Source: Hyphomicrobiales bacterium
Lineage (GTDB): Bacteria > Pseudomonadota > Alphaproteobacteria > Rhizobiales > Beijerinckiaceae
Length of the DNA: 42,477 nt
Reading direction: 5' to 3'
Assembly: GCA_900470775.1 (NCBI GenBank)
Contig: UCBZ01000017.1
Coordinates: 62,702-105,178 of the forward strand
A program made the position numbers and the translations under genes. This document shows, piece after piece, positions 15,327 through 24,400 of this stretch. The notes under the pieces are model-generated. The model made no database searches. It worked only from the letters and a program-made list of their open reading frames with translations, and was not told where the DNA came from. The first letter of the stretch is position 1. Each line of letters begins with the position of its first letter.

Positions 15327-16424
15327 ATGAAGCGCAGATCCTTTCTGAAGGGTGCCGGCGCCGGCGCCGCCGCCGGCATCGCGTCCCCCGCCATCGCCCA
15401 GAGCACGCCCACGGTCACCTGGCGCCTGGCCTCAAGCTATCCGAAGTCGCTCGACACGCTCTACGGCTCCTGCACTCATCTGTCGGAAGCCGTGTCGGCA
15501 GTCACCGACGGCAAGTTCAAAATTCAGGTCTTCGCCACCGGCGAGATCGTGCCGGCCCTGCAGGTCGCCGACGCCGTCACCAACGGCACGGTGGAGATGG
15601 GCCATTCCGGCTCTTACTTCTACATCGGCAAGGACACAGCCTTCGCCTTCGGCACGGTGATTCCGTGGGGACCCAACAGCCGCCAGATGCAGGCCTGGCT
15701 GTTCCACGCCGGCGGGCTCGAACTGCTCAACGAGTTCTACGCCAAGTTCAACATCTACAACCTGCCCGCCGGCAACACCGGCGCGCAGATGGGCGGCTGG
15801 TTCCGCAAGGAGATCAAGTCAGCGGCTGATCTCCAGGGCCTGAAGATGCGGATCGGCGGCCTCGGCGGCAATGTGCTGCAGAAGATGGGCGTGGTGCCGC
15901 AGCAGCTCGGTGCCGGCGACATCTATCCGGCGCTGGAGCGTGGCGTCCTCGACGCCGTCGAGTTCGTCGGCCCCTATGACGACGAGAAGCTCGGCTTCGC
16001 CAAAGTCGCGCCGTATTACTACTACCCCGGCTTCTGGGATGGCTGCGCCGAGCTGAGCTTCTTCATCAACCTGGAGAAGTGGAACAGCCTGCCGCCGATC
16101 TACCAGAAGGTGCTGAAGACCTGCGCCATGGCGGCCGGCCACGACATGCAGGCAAAATATGACGCCCTCAACCCGCCGGCCCTGAAGCGGCTGATAGCCG
16201 GCGGCGCGCAATTGCGTCCGCTACCGAACGACATTCTCAAGGCGAGCTACAAACACACCAAGGATCTCTACGCCGAGATGTCGGCCGCCAATCCGAACTT
16301 CAAGAAGATCTACGATCACCTCTGGGCCTTCCAGCAGGACAGCACTCGTTACTGGCAGATCTCGGATCTTTCCTTCGACCTGATGTCCGCCACCGCACTG
16401 CAGCAGCGCTGGCAGGAGGGCTGA
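15327..16424 (+). CDS. TRAP transporter substrate-binding protein (TakP-like)
   Basis: A 365-residue periplasmic receptor (DctP superfamily). A twin-arginine signal MKRRSFLKGAG with cleavage near AIAQ (residue 25) directs export. The mature part carries GNTGAQMGGWFRKEI, LKMRIGGLGGNVLQKMGV and DAVEFVGPYDDEKLGF, close to the TakP group that binds 2-oxo acids or lactate. The conserved Arg in MRI normally pairs with the ligand carboxylate. Start at 15327 follows AGGAAA; the frame is open from 15231. No DctQ or DctM membrane genes are adjacent, so it must work with a membrane component encoded elsewhere. The preceding oxidase and reductase fit a hydroxy- or oxo-acid ligand. Confidence 0.9.
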   Translation: MKRRSFLKGAGAGAAAGIASPAIAQSTPTVTWRLASSYPKSLDTLYGSCTHLSEAVSAVTDGKFKIQVFATGEIVPALQVADAVTNGTVEMGHSGSYFYIGKDTAFAFGTVIPWGPNSRQMQAWLFHAGGLELLNEFYAKFNIYNLPAGNTGAQMGGWFRKEIKSAADLQGLKMRIGGLGGNVLQKMGVVPQQLGAGDIYPALERGVLDAVEFVGPYDDEKLGFAKVAPYYYYPGFWDGCAELSFFINLEKWNSLPPIYQKVLKTCAMAAGHDMQAKYDALNPPALKRLIAGGAQLRPLPNDILKASYKHTKDLYAEMSAANPNFKKIYDHLWAFQQDSTRYWQISDLSFDLMSATALQQRWQEG

Positions 16425-16435
16425 TCGACCACGCA

Positions 16436-16483
16436 GAGGTTCCGAGGCTTTGCGACGCAAAGGCCCCCGAACCCGGAAACCTC
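16436..16483. terminator. nested inverted repeat between convergent genes
   Basis: An inner perfect hairpin, CTTTGC (16448-16453) with GCAAAG (16457-16462), sits inside GAGGTTCCG (16436-16444) paired with CGGAAACCTC (16474-16483, one base bulged). A second repeat, GATCGGGG (16490-16497) with CCCCGATC (16505-16512), overlaps the stop of the gamma-glutamyltransferase gene. No T run is present. A bidirectional terminator role is plausible from position. Confidence 0.4.
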
Positions 16484-16499
16484 TTGCTTGATCGGGGCC

Positions 16500-18107
16500 T
16501 CAAACCCCGATCGCCATGCCGTCGCGCTGCGGATCGGCTCCGCCTGTCCAGCCATCGCCCTCGACCCTGACGCCATGCGGCGCGCCGAAGGCGAAGGACT
16601 GGTAGGAGCGCGCCACGCCGTAGCCCATCGCCTGCAACTCGTCGGTCACGCCGCGCTGGACGCGGTTGGAGACGTCGATCGTGTCGCTCAGGCAGACGAT
16701 GCGCGGCGCCGCCACGGCATCCGACATGCTCATGCCGAAATCGATGACGTTGCTCAAAGCCTGCGCGATCGCCGGCACGATGAAGGTGCCGCCAGGCGCC
16801 CCTATCGCGATCACCGGCTTGTCGTCCTTGAACACGATGGTCGGCGCCATGGCGCTGCCGCGTGCCTTGCCGGGCGCGATCGAGGCCGCCCGCCCCGGGC
16901 GCGGGTCGAAGCCGCTCATCGTGCCGTTATACATGAAGCCGAGGCCGGGCGTGATCGCGCCCGAGGGCTGGCCAAGCGTATGCGTGATCGACACCGCATT
17001 GCCCTCCGCGTCCATGACGCAGGTCACCGTCGTATCGGGCGGGTCCTTGGCGAGCTCGGAGCGCGGCACGCTGGCCTTTTCGCCGGCCCGGATGCGGGCG
17101 GCACGCTCGGCGGCGTAGGCAGGCGAGAGCAGCATGTCGAGCGGCACATCGACAAAATCGGGGTCGCCCATGTGGGCATCCTTGTCGATCGTCATCCACT
17201 TCATCGCCTCGGCGAGGATGCGGATATGATCGGAGCCATTGTGTGGGAGCACCGACAGGTCGAAGCCCCCGAGGATCTGCATCAGTTCGATCAGCGAGGC
17301 GCCGCCGGCGGCGGGCGGATTGCCGGCGATGCGGAAGCCGCGATAATCGCCCCAGATCGGCGCCTTCTCGCGGACTTGATAGGCCGCGAGATCGGCCATC
17401 GTCAGCAGGCCGCCCGCGGCTGCCATATCGACAGCGATCTCCCGCGCGATCTCGCCGGTGTAGAAGATTTCCGGGCCGCCAGTCGCGATGCGCTCGAGCG
17501 TACGCGCGAGATCGGGGTTGGCGAGCCTGTCGCCCGGCCGCTTCAGGCTGCCATCGGGCCGGAAATAGATCGCCCGGCCGGTCTCGCTCAGGCGCAGCTT
17601 GTCCTCGGTGTTGACCTGTCCCGTCGCGCGCTGGTCGATCGCCCAGTAGTAATGCATGTAGGGACGGATCATGAAGCCGTCGCGCGCCTGGCGGATCGCC
17701 GGCGCCACCACGTCCTTCAGTGCCATCGTCCCGAAGCGCGACAGCGCCTCGCAATAGCCCTTGACGTTGCCCGGCGTGCCGGCCGCGAGGTGGCCGAGTT
17801 CGTTGGCGTGGTCGCTCAGCAGGAAGACGAAGCCGTCGCGCGTCTGCCCGACGAAGCGATCAGCCCACATATCCGCGGTGGCCGACAGCGGGGCGCGGGC
17901 GAGAAATTCCAGCACGGTGTGGACGCCGCGGCTGGGCATGCAGATCTGCATCGCGCCGAAGCCACCGATGCCGCACATTTGCGGATCGACCACGCCCTGG
18001 CTGAAGGCACAGGCGATGGCGGCATCGATCGCATTGCCGCCACGCCGCAGGGTTTCGGCTCCGACCTCGGCGGCTTCAGGCTGTGCGGCAACGATCATTC
18101 CACGCAT
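16500..18107 (-). CDS. gamma-glutamyltransferase family protein
   Basis: A 535-residue Ntn-hydrolase precursor that should cleave itself into large and small subunits. The nucleophile region is DTTVTCVMDAEGNAVSITHT, placing the catalytic Thr at about 359 and giving a small subunit of about 177 residues, normal for the family. The GGNAIDAAIACAF and CGIGGFG segments in the large subunit and GAPGGTFIVPAI in the small one are typical. No signal peptide precedes MRGMIVAAQPEAAEVGAETL, so it is probably cytosolic, unlike the periplasmic E. coli enzyme. Start 18107 has AAGGAC upstream; the frame continues to 18314 without meaning. It is divergent from an ABC importer operon. It could act on imported gamma-glutamyl compounds; family members with cephalosporin acylase or other amidase activity are alternatives. 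Confidence 0.88.
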   Translation of the reverse strand: MRGMIVAAQPEAAEVGAETLRRGGNAIDAAIACAFSQGVVDPQMCGIGGFGAMQICMPSRGVHTVLEFLARAPLSATADMWADRFVGQTRDGFVFLLSDHANELGHLAAGTPGNVKGYCEALSRFGTMALKDVVAPAIRQARDGFMIRPYMHYYWAIDQRATGQVNTEDKLRLSETGRAIYFRPDGSLKRPGDRLANPDLARTLERIATGGPEIFYTGEIAREIAVDMAAAGGLLTMADLAAYQVREKAPIWGDYRGFRIAGNPPAAGGASLIELMQILGGFDLSVLPHNGSDHIRILAEAMKWMTIDKDAHMGDPDFVDVPLDMLLSPAYAAERAARIRAGEKASVPRSELAKDPPDTTVTCVMDAEGNAVSITHTLGQPSGAITPGLGFMYNGTMSGFDPRPGRAASIAPGKARGSAMAPTIVFKDDKPVIAIGAPGGTFIVPAIAQALSNVIDFGMSMSDAVAAPRIVCLSDTIDVSNRVQRGVTDELQAMGYGVARSYQSFAFGAPHGVRVEGDGWTGGADPQRDGMAIGV

Positions 18108-18152
18108 GGCTTGTCCTTTTCGCGATCCCCAGACCGTGTGGAACTGAAGCCC

Positions 18153-18194
18153 GCATCCTGAGGAGCCGCGAAGCGGCGGCTCGAAGCATGAGGG
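18153..18194. repeat. partial REP-like element
   Basis: A short relative of the element at 9222-9349: it keeps the GCATCCTGAGGAGC end and TCGAAGCATGAGGG but lacks the mirrored half. The centre forms a hairpin, GAGCCGC with GCGGCTC. It lies in the intergenic region between the divergent gamma-glutamyltransferase gene and the ABC operon. Confidence 0.6.
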
Positions 18195-18339
18195 CTCAAT
18201 GTGCATTTGGGCCGTCTCAATCCAGCCCGTCCTTGAAGCTCCGAACGGCTCGAAAGCGAGGGCACCCGGTGGCGCCGGAACGGCGAGGACGGGCGGGGAA
18301 GCAGAACGTTCCACAGAAGCCCCGCACAGGCAATTGCAT

Positions 18340-18358
18340 ATTGGCGATTTTATCCAAT
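18340..18358. promoter_or_regulatory. possible operator in the ggt / ABC divergent region
   Basis: The 309-bp region 18108-18416 contains the partial repeat at 18153-18194 and a short AT-rich island. In that island ATTGG (18340-18344) and CCAAT (18354-18358) form an inverted repeat with a 9-bp spacer, and CAATTG occurs twice (18331-18336 and 18355-18360). This is 59-77 bases before the first ABC gene, a suitable place for a regulator site. No clear -35/-10 pair was found. Confidence 0.3.
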
Positions 18359-18416
18359 TGACAGCTGCGTCCTTTCTCCGGTCTCCTGAAGTGGCTTCGG
18401 ACGAGGAGATAGCCGG

Positions 18417-19283
18417 TTGGCGGTTACGCAGAATTCAGCCGCAGCAGCACCGGGAGCAACCGTGCCCGGCCACCCGGCCAGCGCCGCGGCGCTGCGCGGT
18501 CTCGTGCGCCTGCTCGTCGTCATCGGCATCGCGCTGATGCTGATCCCTCTGCTGATGACGGCCTATATGAGCCTGTTCGCCGATGGCGTGGTGACCTTTC
18601 CCCCGAGCGGCTACACCCTGTCCTGGTATGGTCGTCTCGCCGAGTTTCCGAAGTTCGGCCAGGCACTCGGCACCAGCCTGCGGGTCGCGGCGATGGCGAC
18701 CCTGTGCAGCCTGCTGATCGGGGTGCCGGCCAGCATCGCGCTGGTCCGCTACAGCTTTCCCGGCCGCAGCGCGCTGAACGTCCTGCTGCTCTCGCCGCTG
18801 ACGGTGCCCGGCGTCGTCATCGGGCTCGGCCTCTATGTGCTGATGGTCGACATCGAGATCCGCACCGAATTTCCGTTGATCGGCTCGGACTGGGTGTTGA
18901 TCCTCGCCCATCTGCTGATCACGACGCCCTGGGTGGTCAGGCTCTGCGTCGCCAATCTCGTCCAGCTCGACCGCTCGATCGAGGAGGCCGCGGCCAATCT
19001 CGGCGCCTCGCCCGGTCGCGTTTTGTGGAGCGTGACGCTGCCGATGATGCGACAGGGCATCATCGCCGCCGCGCTCTTCGCCTTCATCGTCTCCTTCGAG
19101 AACATCGAGATGACGCTGTTCCTGATCAGCCCCGGCATGATCACCTTCCCGATCTCGGTGCTGCAATATCTCGAATATCGCTTCGATCCCCTCGTCGCCT
19201 CCGTCGTCGTCGTCCAGACGGCGGTGATCGCGGCGCTGCTGCTGGCGATCGACCGCTACGTCAAGCTGAGCAAGGTCGTCTGA
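18417..19283 (+). CDS. ABC transporter permease (PotC-like)
   Basis: A 288-residue inner-membrane subunit with about six hydrophobic helices and the cytoplasmic coupling motif EEAAANLGASPGRVLWSVTLP, typical of permeases of the spermidine/putrescine (PotC/PotI) class. The start is TTG at 18417 with GAGGAG 8 nt upstream; no ATG lies near. It is the first gene of a transporter operon and its stop overlaps the ATG of the ATPase gene (TGATG). An N-terminal Ala/Pro-rich cytosolic extension of about 25 residues precedes the first helix. The substrate class is polyamine-like by homology, but members also carry other small cations and amino compounds. Confidence 0.9.
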   Translation: MAVTQNSAAAAPGATVPGHPASAAALRGLVRLLVVIGIALMLIPLLMTAYMSLFADGVVTFPPSGYTLSWYGRLAEFPKFGQALGTSLRVAAMATLCSLLIGVPASIALVRYSFPGRSALNVLLLSPLTVPGVVIGLGLYVLMVDIEIRTEFPLIGSDWVLILAHLLITTPWVVRLCVANLVQLDRSIEEAAANLGASPGRVLWSVTLPMMRQGIIAAALFAFIVSFENIEMTLFLISPGMITFPISVLQYLEYRFDPLVASVVVVQTAVIAALLLAIDRYVKLSKVV

Positions 19284-20398
19284 TGAACACCGCGTCCCAT
19301 CTCCGGATCGAGGGTTTGACAAAGATCTACGGCTCGGCCGCTGCCGTCGAGGACGTCAATCTCGATGTCCGCCAGGGCGAGATGCTCGTGCTGCTCGGCC
19401 CTTCTGGCTGCGGCAAGACCACGACCTTGCGTCTGGTTGCGGGCTTTGTCGCCGCCACGCGGGGGCGCATCCTGGTCGAGGGCCGGGACATCGCGTCCCT
19501 GCCGCCCTATCAGCGCGAGATGGGCATGGTCTTCCAAAGCTATGCGCTGTTCCCGCATCTGACCGTGGCGCAGAACGTCACCTTCGGCTTGCGCATGCGC
19601 AAGCTGCCCAAGGCCGAGATCGACAGGCGCCTCGAAGAGACGCTCGACATGGTCAAGCTGACCACCATGGCTGACCGCTATCCGCGCCAGCTCTCGGGCG
19701 GCCAGCAGCAGCGCGTTGCGCTGGCGCGGGCACTGGCGATCCGGCCCAAGGTGCTGCTGCTCGACGAGCCGCTCTCCAATCTCGACGCCAATCTGCGTCA
19801 GTCGGTCGCCCGCGAAATCCGCCAGCTCCAGCGCGCGGCAGGCCTGACCGCGCTGATGGTCACCCATGACCAGGACGAAGCCATGACCATGGCCGACCGC
19901 CTCGTACTGATGAACGAGGGCCGGGTTCAGCAGGTCGGCACGCAGGAAGAACTCTACGAGCAGCCGCTGAACCCCTTCGTGGCGCGCTTCATCGGCCACA
20001 GCAACCTGATCACCGGCGAACTGGTCGATGCCGACACCTTCCGCCTGCCGGGCGGTGCCGTGATGAAGCTCGCGCGCAGCTATGCGCAGCGCGGGCCGCA
20101 CACGCTGGCTCTGCGGCCCGAGCGCGTTCGGCTTCAAACTGAAGGCGACGTCTCGCCACCGCGTGCGACCGCGCGCGTCGAGGACGCGACCTATGTCGGC
20201 AGCCATGTCGATTACCTCCTGTCCTTCGAGGATGGCAGCAGCCTGGCCCTGCACGAGCCCACCGGTGCGACAGGCGGAACGCGGCGCGCCATGGGCGAGA
20301 GCGTCGCCATCACCTGGGATGGCCTCAACGAACGCCTTTTCGACGCCGACGGGATCACCGTTTCCGCCATGACCGCGCCGGGCATGACCACCGCCTGA
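19283..20398 (+). CDS. ABC transporter ATP-binding protein (PotA-like)
   Basis: A 371-residue ATPase subunit that drives uptake through the two adjacent permeases. Walker [10 protein letters not shown] is at 39-47, then the Q-loop [12 protein letters not shown], signature LSGGQQQR, Walker [13 protein letters not shown] and switch His in [12 protein letters not shown]-terminal TOBE (OB-fold) domain spans about 275-360 ([15 protein letters not shown]), as in PotA and related importers. It starts at the ATG overlapping the stop of the preceding permease. Length and motifs are complete. Confidence 0.93.
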   Translation: MNTASHLRIEGLTKIYGSAAAVEDVNLDVRQGEMLVLLGPSGCGKTTTLRLVAGFVAATRGRILVEGRDIASLPPYQREMGMVFQSYALFPHLTVAQNVTFGLRMRKLPKAEIDRRLEETLDMVKLTTMADRYPRQLSGGQQQRVALARALAIRPKVLLLDEPLSNLDANLRQSVAREIRQLQRAAGLTALMVTHDQDEAMTMADRLVLMNEGRVQQVGTQEELYEQPLNPFVARFIGHSNLITGELVDADTFRLPGGAVMKLARSYAQRGPHTLALRPERVRLQTEGDVSPPRATARVEDATYVGSHVDYLLSFEDGSSLALHEPTGATGGTRRAMGESVAITWDGLNERLFDADGITVSAMTAPGMTTA

Positions 20399-20440
20399 AC
20401 ATCGACCACGATCAACAACGAGAACAGAGGGACACACACG

Positions 20441-21481
20441 ATGACGGACCTGTTCACACCCAATCGACGCCGCCTGCTGACGCTGGCGGCCGGCGCCGCC
20501 GCCGCGCCCTTCGCGCCCGCCGTCCTGCGCGCGCAGGAACCCGGTCGCGTCGTGATGAGCACCTGGGGCGGCGACTACGCCAAGCTCCTGACCCAGAACA
20601 TCGAGGAGCCCTTGCTCAAGCCGAAGGGCATCGAGGTCGTCCAGGACGCCGGCACCGAACCGACCCGCGTCGCCAAATCGATCGCGCAGCGCCGCCTGCC
20701 GCGCGGCAGCGTCGATGTCATCTGCGTGCAGGCGCCCGCCGCCTACGACCTCGAGGATTCCGGCCTGTTGGAGCCGCTCGACGAGAGCAAGGTGCCCAAC
20801 CTCAAATACGTCCAGCCGACCTTCGCGACGCCCTATTCGATCCCGCACATCTACAGCCCGCAGGTCATCGCCTACAGCCCCGAGCGCGTGAAGACGCCGC
20901 CGAAGACCTTCGACGAGATGGCGGCGTATGGGTCCAAGGTCGGCATCCTCGACAACAGCTACATCTGGGTCGCCATGGCCGCCGCGCTCAAGCAGCAAGG
21001 CGACCCGGGCAAGATCGCCGAGGTCAAGGGCACGCTGGAGAAGCTGATCAAGGCCGGCGCCAGGGCCTACACCTCGACCGAGGCCTTCGCTCCCGCGATC
21101 AAGTCCGGCGAGATCGATGTCGGCCTGGTCTGGCATGCCCGCGTGCTGTTCTGGACCAAGGGCGGCGTCGAGATGGCCGCGTCCTTCCCGGCCGAGGGCT
21201 GCCTGACCTATGTCTCCAGCATGTGCGTGCTGAAGAACGCGCCCAACAAGGCCGCCGCCTTCGCCTATATCAACGCCGCGCTCGATCCACGCGCCCAGCG
21301 CGGCTTCGCCGACAGCATGGGTTACCACCCGACCATCACCAATGCGGCCCTCGAAGGCGACGTCGCCAAGCGCCTCGCCTTGCCGGAGGGCGCGAAGCTC
21401 CTGCCGGCGCCCTACCCCCAGCTCAGTGCCGTCCGCGACGACATGAACGACTGGTGGCGTCGCCTGCTGGACCGGCGCTGA
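20441..21481 (+). CDS. ABC transporter substrate-binding protein (PotD-like)
   Basis: A 346-residue periplasmic binding protein of the family 1/8 extracellular solute-binding type. The signal is twin-arginine-like (NRRRLLTLAAGAAAAPFAPA) with likely cleavage after about residue 31 (LRAQ). The mature start RVVMSTWGGDYAKLL and later YSIPHIYSPQVIAYSPERV match polyamine-class receptors. Acidic residues that bind amines in PotD cannot be aligned by eye, so the ligand is open. GAGGGA precedes the ATG at 20441. It lies between the ATPase gene and the second permease, which begins 1 nt after its stop. Confidence 0.9.
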   Translation: MTDLFTPNRRRLLTLAAGAAAAPFAPAVLRAQEPGRVVMSTWGGDYAKLLTQNIEEPLLKPKGIEVVQDAGTEPTRVAKSIAQRRLPRGSVDVICVQAPAAYDLEDSGLLEPLDESKVPNLKYVQPTFATPYSIPHIYSPQVIAYSPERVKTPPKTFDEMAAYGSKVGILDNSYIWVAMAAALKQQGDPGKIAEVKGTLEKLIKAGARAYTSTEAFAPAIKSGEIDVGLVWHARVLFWTKGGVEMAASFPAEGCLTYVSSMCVLKNAPNKAAAFAYINAALDPRAQRGFADSMGYHPTITNAALEGDVAKRLALPEGAKLLPAPYPQLSAVRDDMNDWWRRLLDRR

Positions 21482-21482
21482 C

Positions 21483-22337
21483 ATGGCGACGCGCCGGCCC
21501 GAGGGGCTCACCGCTTCGCTGCTCATCGGGCCGGCGACCCTGGTCGTCATGCTGTCGTTGGTGCTGCCGCTGGCACTGCTCGCCCGCTACAGCCTGAACA
21601 AGTATGACCGCCGCACCTTCATGATCGACGCCTTCACCCCGGAGAACTACCTGCGCTTCGTCACCGACCCCTTCTATACCGGGGTCCTCTGGACGACGTT
21701 CAGCATCGCCATCGTCACGACGCTGCTCTGCCTGATCCTGGGCTTCCCGATCGCCTACAAGCTCGCGCGCTCGCAGACGCGCTGGAAGTCGATCGGCGTC
21801 CTGCTGATCATCCTGCCGCTCTTCATCGGCTCGACGGTGCGCGCGCTCGGCTGGATGGGCGTGCTCGGCCGCGGCGGCATCATCGATGCGGCCTATGGTG
21901 CGCTCGGCGGCAGCGGCATCTCGCTGCTCTATACCTCCTTCGCAGTCGGGATTGGCATCCTCTCGATCAACCTGCCCTATATGATCCTGACCTTGCAGAG
22001 CGTGATCGAGGGCATCGATGCCCGGCTGGAGGAGGCGGCCGACAGCCTCGGCGCCGATCCACCGCGCCGCTTCTGGCATGTCGTCTTGCCGTTGGCTTTG
22101 CCGGGTATCGGGACGGGCGGAATCCTCGTCTTCATCCTGGCGATGAATGCCTATGCGACGCCCTTCCTGCTCGGCGGCGCGCGCTTCCAGATGATGGCGC
22201 CAATGCTCTATCGCGAGTTCGCCGTGAACAACAACTGGCCCTTCGCGGCGGCGATCGCCTTCATCCTGATGCTGACGACGCTGTCGCTCACGGCCGTCTC
22301 CGGGCTGCTGGTCCAGCGTCGCTACAAGGCCCAGTGA
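21483..22337 (+). CDS. ABC transporter permease (PotB-like)
   Basis: A 284-residue inner-membrane permease with about six helices. The coupling motif EEAADSLGADPPRRFWHVVLP is clear. The first periplasmic segment, KYDRRTFMIDAFTPENYLRF, is typical of PotB/PotH-type subunits. It begins one base after the receptor stop, so the four transporter genes form a single operon (permease, ATPase, receptor, permease). It ends 13 nt before the GntR-family regulator. Confidence 0.92.
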   Translation: MATRRPEGLTASLLIGPATLVVMLSLVLPLALLARYSLNKYDRRTFMIDAFTPENYLRFVTDPFYTGVLWTTFSIAIVTTLLCLILGFPIAYKLARSQTRWKSIGVLLIILPLFIGSTVRALGWMGVLGRGGIIDAAYGALGGSGISLLYTSFAVGIGILSINLPYMILTLQSVIEGIDARLEEAADSLGADPPRRFWHVVLPLALPGIGTGGILVFILAMNAYATPFLLGGARFQMMAPMLYREFAVNNNWPFAAAIAFILMLTTLSLTAVSGLLVQRRYKAQ

Positions 22338-22350
22338 ACCGGAAACCTGC

Positions 22351-23070
22351 ATGATCGCGCCTCTCTCCATGCGTCCGAAACTTCCGCAATTCCGCCAGAC
22401 CGTCACCGGGGCCGCGGTGGCGGAATTGCGCCGGCGCATCCTCTCCGGCTCGGTCGCGGCTGGCGAGGCGCTGCGGCAGGACGCGCTGGCGAAGGAGTTC
22501 GGCATCAGCCGCATCCCGATCCGCGAAGCTTTCCATCAGCTCGCAGCCGAGGGGCTGGTCACGCTCCATCCGCATCGCGGCGCGGTGGTCACCGCGCTCT
22601 CCGCCTCCGACATCGCCGAGCTCTTCGACCTGCGCGCCATGCTGGAGCCGGATCTGATCCGCCGCGCCGTGCCGCAGCTTCAGGCGAGCGACTTCGCCCG
22701 CGCCGAGACCATCCTTGCCGAATACGCCGCGGCCATCGCGAGGGGCGACCTCGAAGCCTATGGCGAGCTCAACCGCGAATACCATCTCTCGCTCTACCGG
22801 GCCTCGGGCCGCAACCAGACGCTCGAACTGGTGCGGGTGCTGCTCGCCAACACCGACCGCTACACCCGCGTCCAGCTCGCCATGTCCGACGGCGCGACGA
22901 CGCGGGCCAAGCGCGAGCACGCCGCCCTGCTCGATCTGTGCCGTGCCGGCGATGCGGAAGGCGCGGCCAAACTGACCCTCGACCATGTCATGGCCGTCCG
23001 CCACGACCTGCTGCAATTGCTGCAGCCGGACGAGGACAGGCTGGCCGAGCCCCAAGCGCCCGCGGCCTGA
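22351..23070 (+). CDS. GntR family transcriptional regulator, FCD (FadR-type)
   Basis: A 239-residue DNA-binding protein. A winged helix-turn-helix spans about residues 14-80 (VAELRRRILSGSVAAGEALR, then LAKEFGISRIPIREAFHQL). The FCD ligand domain spans about 95-225, with ELFDLRAMLEPDL and NREYHLSLYRAS, where Asp and His residues usually hold a metal ion that contacts a carboxylate ligand. It lies in the transporter operon, 13 nt after the permease, and is the obvious candidate to control both the operon and the divergent gamma-glutamyltransferase gene. The ligand is probably the imported compound or a breakdown product (inference). Confidence 0.92.
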   Translation: MIAPLSMRPKLPQFRQTVTGAAVAELRRRILSGSVAAGEALRQDALAKEFGISRIPIREAFHQLAAEGLVTLHPHRGAVVTALSASDIAELFDLRAMLEPDLIRRAVPQLQASDFARAETILAEYAAAIARGDLEAYGELNREYHLSLYRASGRNQTLELVRVLLANTDRYTRVQLAMSDGATTRAKREHAALLDLCRAGDAEGAAKLTLDHVMAVRHDLLQLLQPDEDRLAEPQAPAA

Positions 23071-23129
23071 CCCATCATCGTTTTCGACACCGACCAACTC
23101 TCAAGACTGACAGACGGGGATAAGCGACC

Positions 23130-24341
23130 ATGACGATCGGAGTGGGTGGATCGAGCTTCGAGGCGGAACTCGCCAAGCTGAAGCCGATGACGGACGGCAT
23201 CGAGCCGATCGCGGTCAAGGAATTCAAGGAACGCGTCGCCAAGGCGCAAAAGCTGCTGCGCGAGCAGGGCCTGCAGGCGCTGTATCTGGATACCTCGACC
23301 AGCCTGGCCTATTTCACCGGCATGCAGCTCAATCTGACCGAGCGCCTGCATGGCGCGATCATCCCCGTCGAGGGCGAGATCGCCTATCTGAGCCCCACCT
23401 TCGAGGAGCCGAAGACGCGCGAATACATGAAGTTCGGCGACGATGTCCGTTGCTGGGAAGAGCATGAGGACCCGACCGAGCTGGTGATCGAGACCATCCG
23501 CAGCATGGGCTATGAGAGCGGCCAGGTCGCGCTCGACCCACATACGCCGTTCTACATCGTCGATGGCCTGCGCAAGGCCGGCAACCGATTCTCCTTCACC
23601 CATGGCAATGCGGTCACCGCAGCCTGCCGGCAGTTGAAGTCGGCCGCCGAGATCGCCCTGATCCAGCGGGCCATGGACATCACCATGGAGGTCCACCGCG
23701 CCGCTGCCCGGACCTTGCAGGTCGGCGTCACCACGGCGCAGGTGAAGATGTTCCTCGACCAGGCCCACCGCAAGCTCGGCATGACCTGGACCAGCGGTGC
23801 GGCCCAGTTCGGCGAGGCGACCGCCTATCCCCATGGCGTGCCCTATGAGCAGACGTTGGCCGATGGCGACATGGTGCTCATCGACATGGGCACCAAGGTC
23901 GGCGGCTATCGCTCCGACATCACCCGGACCTATGTCTTCGGCGAGCCGACCGAGCGCCAGCGCGAGATCTGGAACCTGGAGAAGAAGGCCCAGCTCGCCG
24001 GCTTCGCCGCAGCCCGGCTCGGCGCGCCTTGCGAGAACGTCGATTTCGGAGCGCGCGGCGTCATCGAGGCCGCGGGCTTCGGCCCAGGCTACAAGGTGCC
24101 CGGCCTGCCGCACCGCACCGGCCACGGGCTCGGCCTCGACGTCCATGAGGAGTCCTTCATGGTGAAGGGCAACAAGACCCCGCTCCAGACCGGCATGTGC
24201 TTCTCGATCGAGCCGATGATGTGCATCTACGGCGAGTTCGGCGTTCGTCTTGAGGACATCGCCTACATGGCGGAAGACGGCGCCCACTGGTTCACCCAGC
24301 CCGCCCATACCGTCGACGACCCCTTCCGCTACGAAGCCTGA
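23130..24341 (+). CDS. M24 family Xaa-Pro-type peptidase
   Basis: A 403-residue pita-bread metallohydrolase. The five metal ligands of the M24 family are all visible: Asp252 (LIDMGTK), Asp263 (YRSDITRT), His332 (HRTGHGLG), Glu361 (SIEPMM) and Glu375 (RLEDIA). The creatinase-like N-terminal domain spans about 25-165. Family members remove or cleave residues next to proline (prolidase, aminopeptidase P), though creatinase-like activities also occur. GGGGAT precedes the ATG at 23130. It lies between the regulator and a HypD-like gene, which fits breakdown of a proline or hydroxyproline peptide taken up by the adjacent importer. No signal peptide, so cytosolic. Confidence 0.9.
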   Translation: MTIGVGGSSFEAELAKLKPMTDGIEPIAVKEFKERVAKAQKLLREQGLQALYLDTSTSLAYFTGMQLNLTERLHGAIIPVEGEIAYLSPTFEEPKTREYMKFGDDVRCWEEHEDPTELVIETIRSMGYESGQVALDPHTPFYIVDGLRKAGNRFSFTHGNAVTAACRQLKSAAEIALIQRAMDITMEVHRAAARTLQVGVTTAQVKMFLDQAHRKLGMTWTSGAAQFGEATAYPHGVPYEQTLADGDMVLIDMGTKVGGYRSDITRTYVFGEPTERQREIWNLEKKAQLAGFAAARLGAPCENVDFGARGVIEAAGFGPGYKVPGLPHRTGHGLGLDVHEESFMVKGNKTPLQTGMCFSIEPMMCIYGEFGVRLEDIAYMAEDGAHWFTQPAHTVDDPFRYEA

Positions 24342-24400
24342 TCGCTCTGCCGCCCCCTGATCACTCAAGCCTTCACAAGAAAATCCAGAGGAAACACACC

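Noticed and set aside
19256..21550. 764-codon open frame on the minus strand
   Set aside because: It is antisense to the ABC ATPase and receptor genes, has no family motifs, and is the kind of long shadow frame common in GC-rich DNA.
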